DNA from: Rhizobium tibeticum
GTDB lineage: Bacteria > Pseudomonadota > Alphaproteobacteria > Rhizobiales > Rhizobiaceae
Assembly: GCF_900110205.1 (NCBI RefSeq)
Contig: NZ_FOCV01000005.1
Coordinates: 124,001 to 188,000, forward strand
Length of the DNA: 64,000 nucleotides
Direction: 5' to 3'
Shown: positions 27,188-36,060 of the stretch, in pieces
How the letters are laid out: each line of letters opens with the position of its first letter
Numbering within the stretch: the first letter of the stretch is position 1
Notes under the pieces: generated by a model
What the model was told of the DNA's origin: nothing
Seen by the model: only the letters and a program-made list of their open reading frames with translations
The model's database searches: none
Made by a program: the position numbers and the translations under genes

Positions 27188-29062
27188 CAGAGGCGTCGAC
27201 GCCTCGAAATCGGTGGCGAGGAACCCGCCTGATTGCCGCGCCCAGAGTTCGGCATAAAGACCGCCACGCTTCAGCAGGCTGTCGTGTGTTCCCTCTTCTA
27301 TGATCTCGCCCTCGTCGACGACGATCAATCGGTCGAGGGCGGCAATGGTCGAGAGCCGATGCGCGATGGCCAGCACCGTCTTGCCTTGCATCAGGCCGAT
27401 CAGGTTGGATTGGATTGCCTCTTCCACCTCGGAATCCAGCGCCGAGGTGGCTTCGTCGAGAACGAGGATCGGCGCATCCTTCAGCATGATGCGGGCAATC
27501 GCGATGCGCTGGCGCTGACCGCCGGAGAGCTTCACACCACGTTCTCCGACATGTGCATCGAAGCCCTTGCGGCCATTCTGGTCCTGCAGGCGCTCGATGA
27601 AGCCAAGCGCTTCTGCGCGCCGTGCCGCCTCCATCAGCCGCGCCTCGCCCGCATCAGGGCGCCCAAACAGGATATTGTCCCGGACCGAGCGATGCAGCAG
27701 CGACGTATCCTGGCTGACGACGCCGATCTGCATGCGCAGGGTTTCCTGCCTGACCGCTGCAATGTCCTGGCCATCGACCAATATCTGTCCGCCTTCGAGG
27801 TCGTAGAGGCGCAACAGCAGGTTCACCAGTGTGGACTTGCCAGCACCGGAGCGCCCGACGATACCGACCTTCTCCCCCGGCGCGATCGTCAGCGAGAAGT
27901 TGTCGATGACACCGCTCTGCCTGCCGTAGTGGAAGGAGACGTTCTCGAAGCGGATGCCGGGCTGTCGGATGACAAGGTCGCGTGCGTCGGGGCGATCGAC
28001 CAGTCCGAGCGGCTGCGAAATCAGCTCGGCAGCATTCTGGATCGTGCCGAGGTTGCGCATGATGCCGTTGAACTGGGTCATCAGCCGACCGAGAAGGAAG
28101 TTGAGGCGCAAGACAAGTGCAAGCGTGAACGCCACAGCACCGGAACTGACAAGGCCGGCCAGCCACAAATGAACGCTGAGGGCCGCCATCGTGACGATCA
28201 TGATGCCCGACAGCAACGCCATCGAGGCACGTACGCCGGTGATGAAGCGCGTAAACCGCAGCACCGTCTCCTGATAGAAGTCGAAGCCTTGCCGCATGTA
28301 GCGGTCGCTCTCCTCATCGCGCGCAAACAGCTTCAAGGTCTGGATATTGCTGTAGGCGTCCACCATGCGCCCGTTGATCATCGAGGCGGCTTCAGCTGTT
28401 TCGCGGGAATGAAACCGGATGCGCGGCACGAAATAGCGCGCCAGAACGCCGAAGGCGCACAGCCAGCAGAGCACGACCGCGGCAAGCGAGAAATCGAGCC
28501 CTGCGACGAGCACCAGCGTCGTCGCCGCATAGATGCCGACGAACCAGACACTCTCCATCAGCGACGTCACCAAGTCGCCCGTGGCCTGCCCGGCCGACCA
28601 GACCTTGGTGACGATGCGACCCGAGAAATCGCTTTGGAAGAAGGACAGCGATTGTCTCGAAACATGTAGATAGGATTGCCAGCGCGCCAGGTTGTAGAAG
28701 CCGGGTGTGATTACCTGCTGATCGACGAGTGCGATCAGCAGCGCGACGACAAAGCGGACAATGCCGATAAGGACGAGCATGCTGAACAACTCGGCGCCGT
28801 GCGCGGCAAGCAGACCGCTCCAGCCTGCCGCCGGCGTGATCGTCGAAAGAATATCCACGAGCCGCCCGACGAACCAGAACAGTGCCGCCTCGATCGCCGC
28901 CGACATCCCGCCGAGCAGGAGCATCGCCACGAACGGCGCCTTTGCTTGACCAATATAGAACCAGACGAATCCAAACGTGGAGCGCGGTGGTTGAATGTTT
29001 TCCCGCGGCGCAAAGGGATTAATCCAATTTTCGAAAGCACGGAGGAGTCGTTTTATCAGCAT
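27143..29062 (-). CDS. ABC exporter, fused permease-ATPase (first of two paralogs)
   Basis: A 639-residue half-transporter of the MsbA/ABCB type. Six membrane spans (about 40-330) are followed by an ATPase domain with Walker A GRSGAGKST, Q-loop VVSQDTS, signature LSGGQ and Walker B ILVLDEATSALDS, then the H-loop AHRLST; the last is intact. It would work as a homodimer or with the related protein encoded at 29.5-31.4 kb, which shares its RQSGGFLA tail. The exported substrate is unknown. Confidence 0.93.
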   Translation of the reverse strand: MLIKRLLRAFENWINPFAPRENIQPPRSTFGFVWFYIGQAKAPFVAMLLLGGMSAAIEAALFWFVGRLVDILSTITPAAGWSGLLAAHGAELFSMLVLIGIVRFVVALLIALVDQQVITPGFYNLARWQSYLHVSRQSLSFFQSDFSGRIVTKVWSAGQATGDLVTSLMESVWFVGIYAATTLVLVAGLDFSLAAVVLCWLCAFGVLARYFVPRIRFHSRETAEAASMINGRMVDAYSNIQTLKLFARDEESDRYMRQGFDFYQETVLRFTRFITGVRASMALLSGIMIVTMAALSVHLWLAGLVSSGAVAFTLALVLRLNFLLGRLMTQFNGIMRNLGTIQNAAELISQPLGLVDRPDARDLVIRQPGIRFENVSFHYGRQSGVIDNFSLTIAPGEKVGIVGRSGAGKSTLVNLLLRLYDLEGGQILVDGQDIAAVRQETLRMQIGVVSQDTSLLHRSVRDNILFGRPDAGEARLMEAARRAEALGFIERLQDQNGRKGFDAHVGERGVKLSGGQRQRIAIARIMLKDAPILVLDEATSALDSEVEEAIQSNLIGLMQGKTVLAIAHRLSTIAALDRLIVVDEGEIIEEGTHDSLLKRGGLYAELWARQSGGFLATDFEASTPLSTVDRKLGHEAKVV

Positions 29063-29170
29063 ATTTGCGATATAGGCTTAATAGCCGGAGCGGGAAAGCG
29101 ACGGCCCCAGGGCGCAACCCTATATTTTCGTAACAATCGGTAACAACAACGGCATCGTCGTTGAATGAGA

Positions 29171-29199
29171 CTGACCTCGTCACAATCTCGGGGTACAAT
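29171..29199 (+). promoter_or_regulatory. Candidate promoter for the ribbon-helix-helix-like gene
   Basis: CTGACC (29171-29176), 17 bases, TACAAT (29194-29199). It lies downstream of an in-frame TTG at 29161, supporting the ATG at 29224 as the true start. Confidence 0.4.
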
Positions 29200-29223
29200 G
29201 GATTCTTACGGGAGACGGCCGCG

Positions 29224-29454
29224 ATGCAAGCAAGAAAGGCAATCATGTCGAGTATTCCGCTTCCCCTTGCGGCACGACTTGATGCACTCGTTGAACAGTT
29301 GGACATATCCTACGACCAAGCTATTGCCGAGGCGATCTCTGCGTGGATCGATCGTGAGGAAGAGCGGCGTCTGTTCGCATTGCGTACGCTTGCGTCGACC
29401 AATAGCATGCTTGTCGAAGGAAACCGGGTGAAAGACTGGGCAGACAGCCTCTGA
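29224..29454 (+). CDS. Small ribbon-helix-helix-like protein
   Basis: A 76-residue basic-then-acidic protein. MSSIPLPLAARLDALVEQLDISYDQAIAEAISAWIDREEERR resembles an antitoxin-type or CopG-like ribbon-helix-helix: a short strand followed by two helices; DNA binding is inferred. No toxin gene is adjacent; it lies divergent from one ABC exporter and convergent with the other. The chosen ATG has GGGAGA upstream and a promoter candidate just before it. It could regulate the exporters, but nothing in the sequence proves this. Confidence 0.6.
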   Translation: MQARKAIMSSIPLPLAARLDALVEQLDISYDQAIAEAISAWIDREEERRLFALRTLASTNSMLVEGNRVKDWADSL

Positions 29455-29478
29455 CCCATATCCATAGACTTAAAAAGA

Positions 29479-29510
29479 GAAGCCCTCTCCGCATCTGCAG
29501 GGAGGGCTTC
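29479..29510. terminator. Bidirectional terminator between the small gene and the second ABC exporter
   Basis: GAAGCCCTC (29479-29487) and GAGGGCTTC (29502-29510) form a 9-bp stem. On the minus strand it is followed by TCTTTTTAAG, 5 bases past the exporter stop codon; on the plus strand by TGGTTTATT. Confidence 0.8.
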
Positions 29511-29514
29511 TGGT

Positions 29515-31371
29515 TTATTCGGCTGCCTCTTCCGCCTCTTCCGAATGATCGGCCAGGAAGCCGCCCGATTGCCGGGTCCAGAGGTCCGCATAGATGCCGC
29601 CTTGTTCGACAAGCTCGACATGGGCGCCGGCCTGGATGATCCTGCCCTTGTCGAGCACGATCAGACGGTCCATCTCGGTCAGGGTCGACAGGCGATGTGC
29701 GATGGCAATCACCGTCTTGCCTTCCATCAGCGCGAACAGGTTCTCCTGGATCGCCGCTTCGACCTCGGAGTCGAGCGCCGATGTCGCCTCGTCAAGGACC
29801 AGAATCGGCGCGTCCTTCAAGAAGACGCGGGCGATCGCGATGCGCTGGCGCTGACCGCCGGAGAGCTTCACACCACGCTCGCCAACCTGTGCGTCGAGCC
29901 CCTTGCGGCCCTGCATGTCGACAAGCCCTTCGATGAATTCCCAGGCATTGGCCCGCTTGGCAGCTTCGATCACCTGGGCATCTGTCGCCTCGGGGCGGCC
30001 ATAGGCGATGTTGTCGCGGATCGAACGGTGCAGCAGGGAGGTATCCTGCGTCACGACGCCGATCAGTTCGCGCAGGCTCTCCTGAGAAACGGTCGAGATG
30101 TCCTGCCCATCGATGGTGATGCGGCCAGCCTCCAGATCGTAGAAGCGCAAGAGCAGGTTCATCAGTGTGGTCTTGCCGGCGCCGGAACGACCGACCAGAC
30201 CGACCTTCTCGCCCGCCTTGATGTCGAGAGAGAGACTGTCGATGACGCCTTTGCCCTTGCCGTAATGGAAGCGGATGCGGTCGTAGTGGATTGCACCCTT
30301 CTTCGCAGACAGTTGCGGCGCGCCCGGCTGGTCGACGATGTCGTGTTTCTTCGTCATCATCTCCATGCCGTCATAGACCGTGCCGATGTTCTCGAACAGC
30401 GCCGAGACCTCCCACATGATCCACTGCGACATGCCGTTGACGCGCATGGCAAGACCAATTGCGATGGCAATGGCGCCGACGGAGATCTGTCCGTTCAGCC
30501 AGAACCAGATGGACAGGCCCGACACCACGAACAACGCCACGCAGTTGTTCATGTAGACGGCGATGTGAAACAACGTGACGCGGCGCATCTGCGCATGAAC
30601 GGTTCCAAGGAACTCCTCCATACCGCTACGCGCATACGTCTCCTCGCGGCCGGCATGCGAAAACAGCTTGACCGTCGCGATGTTCGTGTAGCTGTCGACC
30701 ACCCGACCCGTCATGATCGAGCGCGCATCCGCCTGCTGCGCCGCGATCCTGCGCAGCCGTGGCACGAAGTAGGACACGATGGCGACGTAGACGGCGAGCC
30801 AGACGAGGATCGGGATCATCAGCCGCCAGTCGGCAGCAGCGATGACGATGATCATCGACAGGAAATAGGTCACGACATAGACGAAGACATCAAGGATCTT
30901 CATCGTCGTTTCACGCACCGCAAGCGAGGTCTGCATCACCTTCGTCGCAACGCGTCCGGCAAACTCGTTGGCAAAGAACGTCATGCTGTGACGCAGCAGG
31001 AAGCGGTGCATCTGCCAGCGCGCGATCATCGGGTAGTTGCCGAGAAGCACCTGATGCATGATGAGCGAATCGATGCCCGCCGCCAGCGGCAGGCCGATGA
31101 GGATCAATGCTCCCATCCATGCAAGCCTCGGCCACTCCGTTTGCAGGAACGTTGCCTTGTCGGCATTCGTCAGCCAGTCCACGATGTCGCCGAGGAACTG
31201 GAAGAGAGCCACCTCACCGACGGCGATCAGCGCCGTCAGGACTGCCATGATGGCAAGCCACGGTGCTGCCGGCTTCGTATAGTGCCAGCAAAAGGCAAAA
31301 AGGCCCTTCGGAGGAGCAACCGGCTCCTCGCTCGGGAAGGGGTTAAGTCGCTGTTCGAACCAGCCAAACAT
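29515..31371 (-). CDS. ABC exporter, fused permease-ATPase (second of two paralogs)
   Basis: A 618-residue half-transporter with six predicted spans (about 30-330) and an ATPase domain with Walker A GRSGAGKTT, Q-loop VVTQDTS, signature LSGGQ, Walker B ILVLDEATSALDS and AHRLST. The start at 31371 is supported by GGAGCATTTTC; the open frame to 31437 adds an unlikely 22 residues. It is clearly homologous to the 27.1-29.1 kb gene over its whole length, so the two may form a heterodimer. Substrate unknown. Confidence 0.93.
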   Translation of the reverse strand: MFGWFEQRLNPFPSEEPVAPPKGLFAFCWHYTKPAAPWLAIMAVLTALIAVGEVALFQFLGDIVDWLTNADKATFLQTEWPRLAWMGALILIGLPLAAGIDSLIMHQVLLGNYPMIARWQMHRFLLRHSMTFFANEFAGRVATKVMQTSLAVRETTMKILDVFVYVVTYFLSMIIVIAAADWRLMIPILVWLAVYVAIVSYFVPRLRRIAAQQADARSIMTGRVVDSYTNIATVKLFSHAGREETYARSGMEEFLGTVHAQMRRVTLFHIAVYMNNCVALFVVSGLSIWFWLNGQISVGAIAIAIGLAMRVNGMSQWIMWEVSALFENIGTVYDGMEMMTKKHDIVDQPGAPQLSAKKGAIHYDRIRFHYGKGKGVIDSLSLDIKAGEKVGLVGRSGAGKTTLMNLLLRFYDLEAGRITIDGQDISTVSQESLRELIGVVTQDTSLLHRSIRDNIAYGRPEATDAQVIEAAKRANAWEFIEGLVDMQGRKGLDAQVGERGVKLSGGQRQRIAIARVFLKDAPILVLDEATSALDSEVEAAIQENLFALMEGKTVIAIAHRLSTLTEMDRLIVLDKGRIIQAGAHVELVEQGGIYADLWTRQSGGFLADHSEEAEEAAE

Positions 31372-31758
31372 GAAAATGCTCCGAAACTTCGCAGTTCCGG
31401 CCTCCCGGCTCGCGCAAAAGGGGGCGCTTGAGCTCATATGGGAACCGGACGTTCACGGGGCGAGGCCACGACAGCCGCGCAATGGATGACAAATGGGAAT
31501 TCAGGAAAGAAATGGCACTAGGCGTGCCAGATCGCCACTCGTGGGTTCACGCGTCGAGAGCGCATACGGGGCAATATTTCCATCTTGGCGCTCCCTGCTG
31601 GCGATTAAAAGATATGCACCGATAGCGCGAATTCGATGAAATTTCCAGCCCCGATCTGCCGGAAATTGGACATTTCCGGGTCAAAATACGTCCTGTTGCA
31701 CCGAAATCACAGTTGCAATAGGTGTCCTTCGACGAAAACCGAAGAAGACGACCGCGCC
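31372..31758. other. Intergenic region without a recognised gene
   Basis: This 387-base gap separates the ABC exporter from trmL. It must contain the divergent promoters, but I see no strong -35/-10 pair. A 65-codon open frame at 31428-31625 has no ribosome-binding site and no recognisable composition. No RNA gene or repeat was recognised. Confidence 0.5.
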
Positions 31759-32220
31759 ATGGCAGACCTCAGACTAGCCCTCTATCAGCCTGACATCCCC
31801 GGCAATACCGGTACCATCCTGCGTCTTGCCGCCTGCCTCGGCTTTGGTGTCGACATCATCGAGCCGGCAGGCTTCGACATATCGGACCGCAACCTCAAGC
31901 GGGCCGGCATGGATTACATCGCCGCAGCCGCCCTCACCCGCCACGTCAATTGGGATCGCTTCGAAGATTGGCGAAAGAACACCGGCCGACGCCTGGTGCT
32001 GGCCTCCACCAAGTCGTCCGGCCGTTACACCGACTTCGCGTTTCAAGCCGACGACATCCTGCTTTTCGGCCGCGAGAGCGCCGGCGTCCCGGACCACGTG
32101 CATGCGGCAGCCGACGCCCGGATCCTTGTTCCGATGGTTGCAGGTCAACGCTCGATCAATGTTGCCGTCTCGGCCGCGATGATCGTCGGAGAAGCCATGC
32201 GGCAGACCGTCTGGGGTTGA
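31759..32220 (+). CDS. trmL: tRNA (cytidine(34)-2'-O)-methyltransferase
   Basis: The 153-residue SPOUT enzyme methylates the ribose at wobble position 34 of certain leucine tRNAs. The start LALYQPDIPGNTGTILRLAACLG and the C-terminal knot signature LVPMVAGQRSINVAVSAAM are diagnostic, with GRESAGVPD in the middle. The ATG at 31759 gives the standard length; an in-frame ATG at 31636 adds 41 residues with no family match. Confidence 0.95.
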   Translation: MADLRLALYQPDIPGNTGTILRLAACLGFGVDIIEPAGFDISDRNLKRAGMDYIAAAALTRHVNWDRFEDWRKNTGRRLVLASTKSSGRYTDFAFQADDILLFGRESAGVPDHVHAAADARILVPMVAGQRSINVAVSAAMIVGEAMRQTVWG

Positions 32221-32277
32221 TGTCCGGCCCGGTGACATGAAATGCCGATAGAGCCTCAGAATATGTCGCGAACGGCG

Positions 32278-32305
32278 TTGTGAATTTTCCTGAGCGGCGT
32301 ATAGT
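32278..32305 (+). promoter_or_regulatory. Candidate promoter of the Na/Pi cotransporter gene
   Basis: TTGTGA (32278-32283), 16 bases, TATAGT (32300-32305), about 110 bases before the start codon. No convincing pho box is visible nearby. Confidence 0.35.
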
Positions 32306-32416
32306 TTTTAGCCGGACAATTAAAAAAGTGTGCGGAAGGCCATGTTTTCAATCACTTGGCAAAGATAGATTCGAACAGGAAGGCGCTTGTTCGCATAAAG
32401 ACAAAGAAACGGTAGA

Positions 32417-34053
32417 ATGGAATCGACGATCGTCATGATCAACCTGTTCGGCGCGGTAGCCTTGCTACTGTTTGGCCTGGCACAGGTAAAGGACGGCGTT
32501 TCCCGAGCGTTTGGAGCGCGACTGCGCAGCGGCCTTGCGACCGGCACCCGTAGTGGCTTGCGCTCTTTCGCGTCCGGCTTCGTCGCCACCGTCGCGCTGC
32601 AGAGTTCGACCGCGACGGCCCTGATGGTCGCCTCCTTCGTCGAGCGCGAACTGGTGAAGCCGCGCATGGCGCAAGTCGTCCTGCTCGGCGCCAATGTCGG
32701 AACCGCGGTGACCGCCTGGATCGTCGCCACCGGCATCGCGTGGCTGTCTCCTCTGGTGATCCTTGCCGGAATGATCCTTCATCGCAGCGGCTCGTCGGCG
32801 CGGCAGGGCGGCGGCACGGCGCTGATCGGCATCGGCCTGATGCTGTTGTCGCTGCATCTCCTGAGCAGCGCCACCGAGCCGATGCGGCAGTCGCCCGCCC
32901 TTGGCGCCTTCATCGCCCTGCTCGACAATGCCTGGCCGGTCGCACTTGCCTTTGCCGCCGGCATCGCCTTCATCTCGTCGTCGAGCCTTGCCGCCGTCGT
33001 CCTCATTCTCTCGCTTGCCTCGACGGGCATCCTGTCGGCCGGACTGGTCATCGTGCTGGTGCTCGGCGCCAATCTCGGCGGCGCCGTTCCCCCGGTCATT
33101 GCCTCGCTCGGCGGGCCGGCAGCTGCCAAGCGCGTCACACTGGGCAATCTGATCGTGCGGGCAATCGGCTGCCTGATCGCATTGCCGCTCGCAGGCTACG
33201 GCGCCGAACGCTGCCGCTGGCGTCGGCAAAACTGCCGGTCGACGCCCATCTCGGCTTCAACCTGATCCTCGCGGCGCTTGCCTGGCCCTTCTCGCGCCCC
33301 CTCTCGGGGATGATGCTGAGACTGGTGCCTGACGACACGCAGCCCGACAGCGCACCGAGATACCTCGACCAGCAGGAACTTTCGACGCCTGTTGTCGCCC
33401 TTGCCAGCGCGACACGGGAAGTGCTCGGCGTCGGCGATCTGATCGAACGCATGTTGTTGCGCGCCTCGAACGCTTTTGAAAACAACGAGCTGGCGAAGCT
33501 CAAGGAGATCCCGTCGCTGGAAAAACGGGTCGACAGCCTGCAGCAGGAGGTGAAAATCTACCTGTCCAAGCTCGGCCACGCCGGTCTGAGCGAAGAGGAT
33601 GGTCGCCGCTCCATCGTCATCATCGACTACGCGATCAACCTCGAACATATCGGCGACATCATCGAGAAGGGCCTGACGCCGCAGGTTTCGAAGAAGGTTT
33701 CGCTGGGCCTGAAGTTCTCCGAGGAGGGCTACGAGGAACTGCGCAAGCTCTTCCACCTGACGATCGACAATCTGCGCATCGCCCAGACGATCCTCGTTAC
33801 TCGCGACTTCAACCTTGCCAAGCAGCTGATGGAGGTGAAGGTCGAGGTTCGCCGGATGGAGAAGCAGTCCTCGGAACGACATCTGGAGCGCCTGCGCGAC
33901 GGTCGCGCTGACAGCCTGCAGACAAGCTCATTGCATCTGGACATGCTGCGCGACCTGAAGCGCATCAACGCCCACATTGTTTCGGTCGCACACCCGATCC
34001 TCGACGAAAGCGGACTGCTCATCGAAAGCAGGCTGAAAGGCGCTGCCGAGTAA
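32417..34053 (+). pseudogene. Na/Pi cotransporter family protein, broken by a one-base frameshift
   Basis: The first 260 codons (frame of 32417) encode NptA-type membrane segments, including two QSSTAT/SSSSLAA sodium-phosphate motifs (ALQSSTATALMV and FISSSSLAAVVL) and GANVGT/GANLGG. Near 33206-33212 the coding signal moves to another frame: LPLASAKLPVDAHLGFN and onward continue the membrane domain and then a PhoU-like helical domain (about the last 220 residues) to 34053. The shift equals loss of one base (or gain of two). In the original frame translation stops at 33265 after 282 residues. No slippery heptamer is visible, so this is either a true mutation or a sequencing error. Confidence 0.85.
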
Positions 34054-34059
34054 AGCCGC

Positions 34060-34320
34060 TCAGTCGGCCGACGGCAGCCGACGCATCGTGAATTCGATCT
34101 GGTCGCCTTCCAGCTGGCGCCAGCTCTCGACTTCCGTCCAATATGCCGCCTTGGGATATTCGTCGAACCATTCGCGCGCCTTGGCACGGGCCTCGAGGAG
34201 ATTGAGGCAATAGGTTTGTCGGACGAAACGATCGTTCTTGCGGGGCGTGCCTTCCGCCCGGTGGGTAGCAATCCGTCGCTTGAGACCGTCGAACGACGGA
34301 GGTCCAGGAATTTTCGTCAT
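34060..34320 (-). CDS. Small protein of unknown function
   Basis: An 86-residue basic cytoplasmic protein (MTKIPGPPSFDGLKRRI to RRLPSAD) with no signal or membrane segment. AGGTAGG upstream supports the ATG at 34320. It is divergent from hemF and convergent with the cotransporter, ending 7 bp from it. Trp/Tyr-rich central sequence (WFDEYPKAAYWTEVESW) suggests a compact folded domain. I do not recognise it. Confidence 0.65.
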   Translation of the reverse strand: MTKIPGPPSFDGLKRRIATHRAEGTPRKNDRFVRQTYCLNLLEARAKAREWFDEYPKAAYWTEVESWRQLEGDQIEFTMRRLPSAD

Positions 34321-34490
34321 GAGCCTACCTCTGTCGGAAAAAGGTAATATCGAAAATCGCGTTTTGCGAGTCGAATCTGAGGAAGCCTCAATCACCTGCT
34401 CTCTGCTGGCAGGACCCTGCCCCACCTGCTATCAGAGCAGCAAAGACGCAAGCGCGAGTCGACTGGCGACCCGCTCGGAGAGAGACAGAA

Positions 34491-35405
34491 ATGGAAAGAC
34501 CCGAACTTCCGATCGGCCTGCCGGATGATATCGAAGAGAAGAAGTCGACTGCCCGGGCATGGTTCGAAAGTCTTCGCGACACGATCTGCACCGCGTTCGA
34601 AGCGCTGGAAGACGAACTCTCCGGCCCGCTCTCCGATAGAGAGCCGGGCCGCTTTGTGGCGAAGGACTGGTCGCGCGAAAATGGTGCAGGTGGCGGCGGC
34701 CGCATGTCGATGATGCACGGCCGCGTCTTCGAGAAGGTTGGGGTGCACACCTCCACCGTCTATGGAGAGTTCGCGCCGGACCTGCGCGCCCAGATGCCGG
34801 GCGCCAAGGAGGACCCTCGCTTCTGGGCCTCGGGCATTTCGCTGATCGCCCATCCGGTCAATCCCAACGTGCCGGCCGTTCACATGAACACGCGCATGGT
34901 GGTCACCTCGAGCCTCTGGTTTGGGGGCGGCGCCGACCTGACGCCGGTGCTTGATCGCCGCCGCACGCAGGAAGACGAGGACAGCCAGCTCTTCCACAAG
35001 GCCATGGAGATCGCCTGCCGCAGCCACTCCGGTGTCGCCGACTACGCCGCCTACAAGACGTGGTGCGACGAGTATTTCTTCCTCAAGCACCGCAACGAGC
35101 CGCGCGGCATCGGCGGCATCTTCTATGATTGGCTGCACTCCAGTGAGGAGGCCGGCGGCTGGGACGCCGATTTCGCCTTCACCCGCGACGTCGGAAGGGC
35201 GTTTGCCATGGTTTATCCACGCATCGTTCGCTCCAACGTCAATAAACAGTGGACAGACGCGGATCGTGACGAACAATTGATTCGCCGTGGACGCTATGTT
35301 GAGTTCAATTTGCTCTACGATCGAGGTACGATCTTTGGCCTCAAGACAGGAGGAAACGTAGAGTCCATTCTCTCATCCCTACCCCCGCTCGTCCGCTGGC
35401 CGTGA
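34491..35405 (+). CDS. hemF: Oxygen-dependent coproporphyrinogen III oxidase
   Basis: The 304-residue enzyme decarboxylates coproporphyrinogen III to protoporphyrinogen IX in heme synthesis, using O2. The HemF blocks are present: [36 protein letters not shown] with the expected His and Asp, [20 protein letters not shown] and [18 protein letters not shown] near the C-terminus. No metal or redox cofactor site is expected. AGAGAGACAG precedes the ATG. Confidence 0.97.
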   Translation: MERPELPIGLPDDIEEKKSTARAWFESLRDTICTAFEALEDELSGPLSDREPGRFVAKDWSRENGAGGGGRMSMMHGRVFEKVGVHTSTVYGEFAPDLRAQMPGAKEDPRFWASGISLIAHPVNPNVPAVHMNTRMVVTSSLWFGGGADLTPVLDRRRTQEDEDSQLFHKAMEIACRSHSGVADYAAYKTWCDEYFFLKHRNEPRGIGGIFYDWLHSSEEAGGWDADFAFTRDVGRAFAMVYPRIVRSNVNKQWTDADRDEQLIRRGRYVEFNLLYDRGTIFGLKTGGNVESILSSLPPLVRWP

Positions 35406-35496
35406 CCTGACAAAAAAACGCGGCAAGAGGGCTTAAATTCGGAGACTGGACTACTAAGTTTATGCATGTACGCGTAACAATCGGAGGAGGATTGTC

Positions 35497-35757
35497 ATGA
35501 CGATACAAAGCAGCTCTGCAGCACCAGCGGGTGCTTCGGAGCCTCGCCCGCCCATCGATACGCCGGAGTTTTTGAGCCGGATTGCCGAAGGGTTTCGGGC
35601 GAAGAGTGGGTCCGATCTGCCACTTTCGTGCTTTATCGAGCAAGTGAAGCTTCAGCTGGCCGGTGGTAAGACGCCGGAAGAACTTGATCGTCTGGCAAAG
35701 ATCCAGGACAGCAAAGCAGCAATCGATTGCTACAGAGCCTGGGCGATGCCCGATTAA
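35497..35757 (+). CDS. Small protein of unknown function
   Basis: An 86-residue protein with a disordered Ser/Ala/Pro N-terminus (1-22) and an alpha-helical remainder (FLSRIAEGFRAKSGSDLPLS, then TPEELDRLAKIQDSKAAID). The ribosome-binding site GGAGGA is strong, so it is likely translated. No family recognised. Confidence 0.65.
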   Translation: MTIQSSSAAPAGASEPRPPIDTPEFLSRIAEGFRAKSGSDLPLSCFIEQVKLQLAGGKTPEELDRLAKIQDSKAAIDCYRAWAMPD

Positions 35758-35772
35758 CAAGAAAATGAAAAA

Positions 35773-35797
35773 CCGGCCGGTCCTTCGCGCCGGCCGG
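35773..35797. terminator. Strong GC hairpin, possible terminator
   Basis: CCGGCCGG (35773-35780) pairs with CCGGCCGG (35790-35797), 16 bases past the upstream stop codon. On the plus strand no T tract follows; on the minus strand TTTTTC does, although no minus-strand gene reads into it. Confidence 0.4.
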
Positions 35798-35873
35798 AAC
35801 CTTCCTACCGCTTCGAACATTCAGGCATTACGCAGCGCGTGATGTCGTTGAAATCCGAAAGAAGGAGGAAAGA

Positions 35874-36059
35874 ATGAGACTCTTCGAATGTGGCACCCTC
35901 GTCCCCGGATGCGACTGGCATACCCGGGCGAATGACGATGCCGAAATCGTCCGCCGCGCTGTCGAGCATATGCGCAACGCCCACGGCGAAACCGTCATCC
36001 GCGAAAACATGATCGAGAATATCAAGGCTCGGATCCGCAACGAGGCGACGGCGGCCTGA
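35874..36059 (+). CDS. DUF1059 domain-containing small protein
   Basis: A 61-residue protein that covers the DUF1059 domain: MRLFECGTLVPGCDWHTRAN with two Cys and a His that may bind metal, followed by VRRAVEHMRNAHGE and a terminal helix. GGAGGAAAG sits just upstream of the ATG. It ends one base before the convergent cca gene. Function of the family is unknown. Confidence 0.85.
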   Translation: MRLFECGTLVPGCDWHTRANDDAEIVRRAVEHMRNAHGETVIRENMIENIKARIRNEATAA

Positions 36060-36060
36060 G

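Noticed and set aside
29161..29223. TTG start giving a longer ribbon-helix-helix-like protein
   Set aside because: A promoter candidate lies downstream of the TTG, and the ATG at 29224 has GGGAGA upstream.
31428..31625. 65-codon open frame in the gap before trmL
   Set aside because: No ribosome-binding site, no recognisable composition or domain, and it partly covers the N-terminal extension of the exporter frame.
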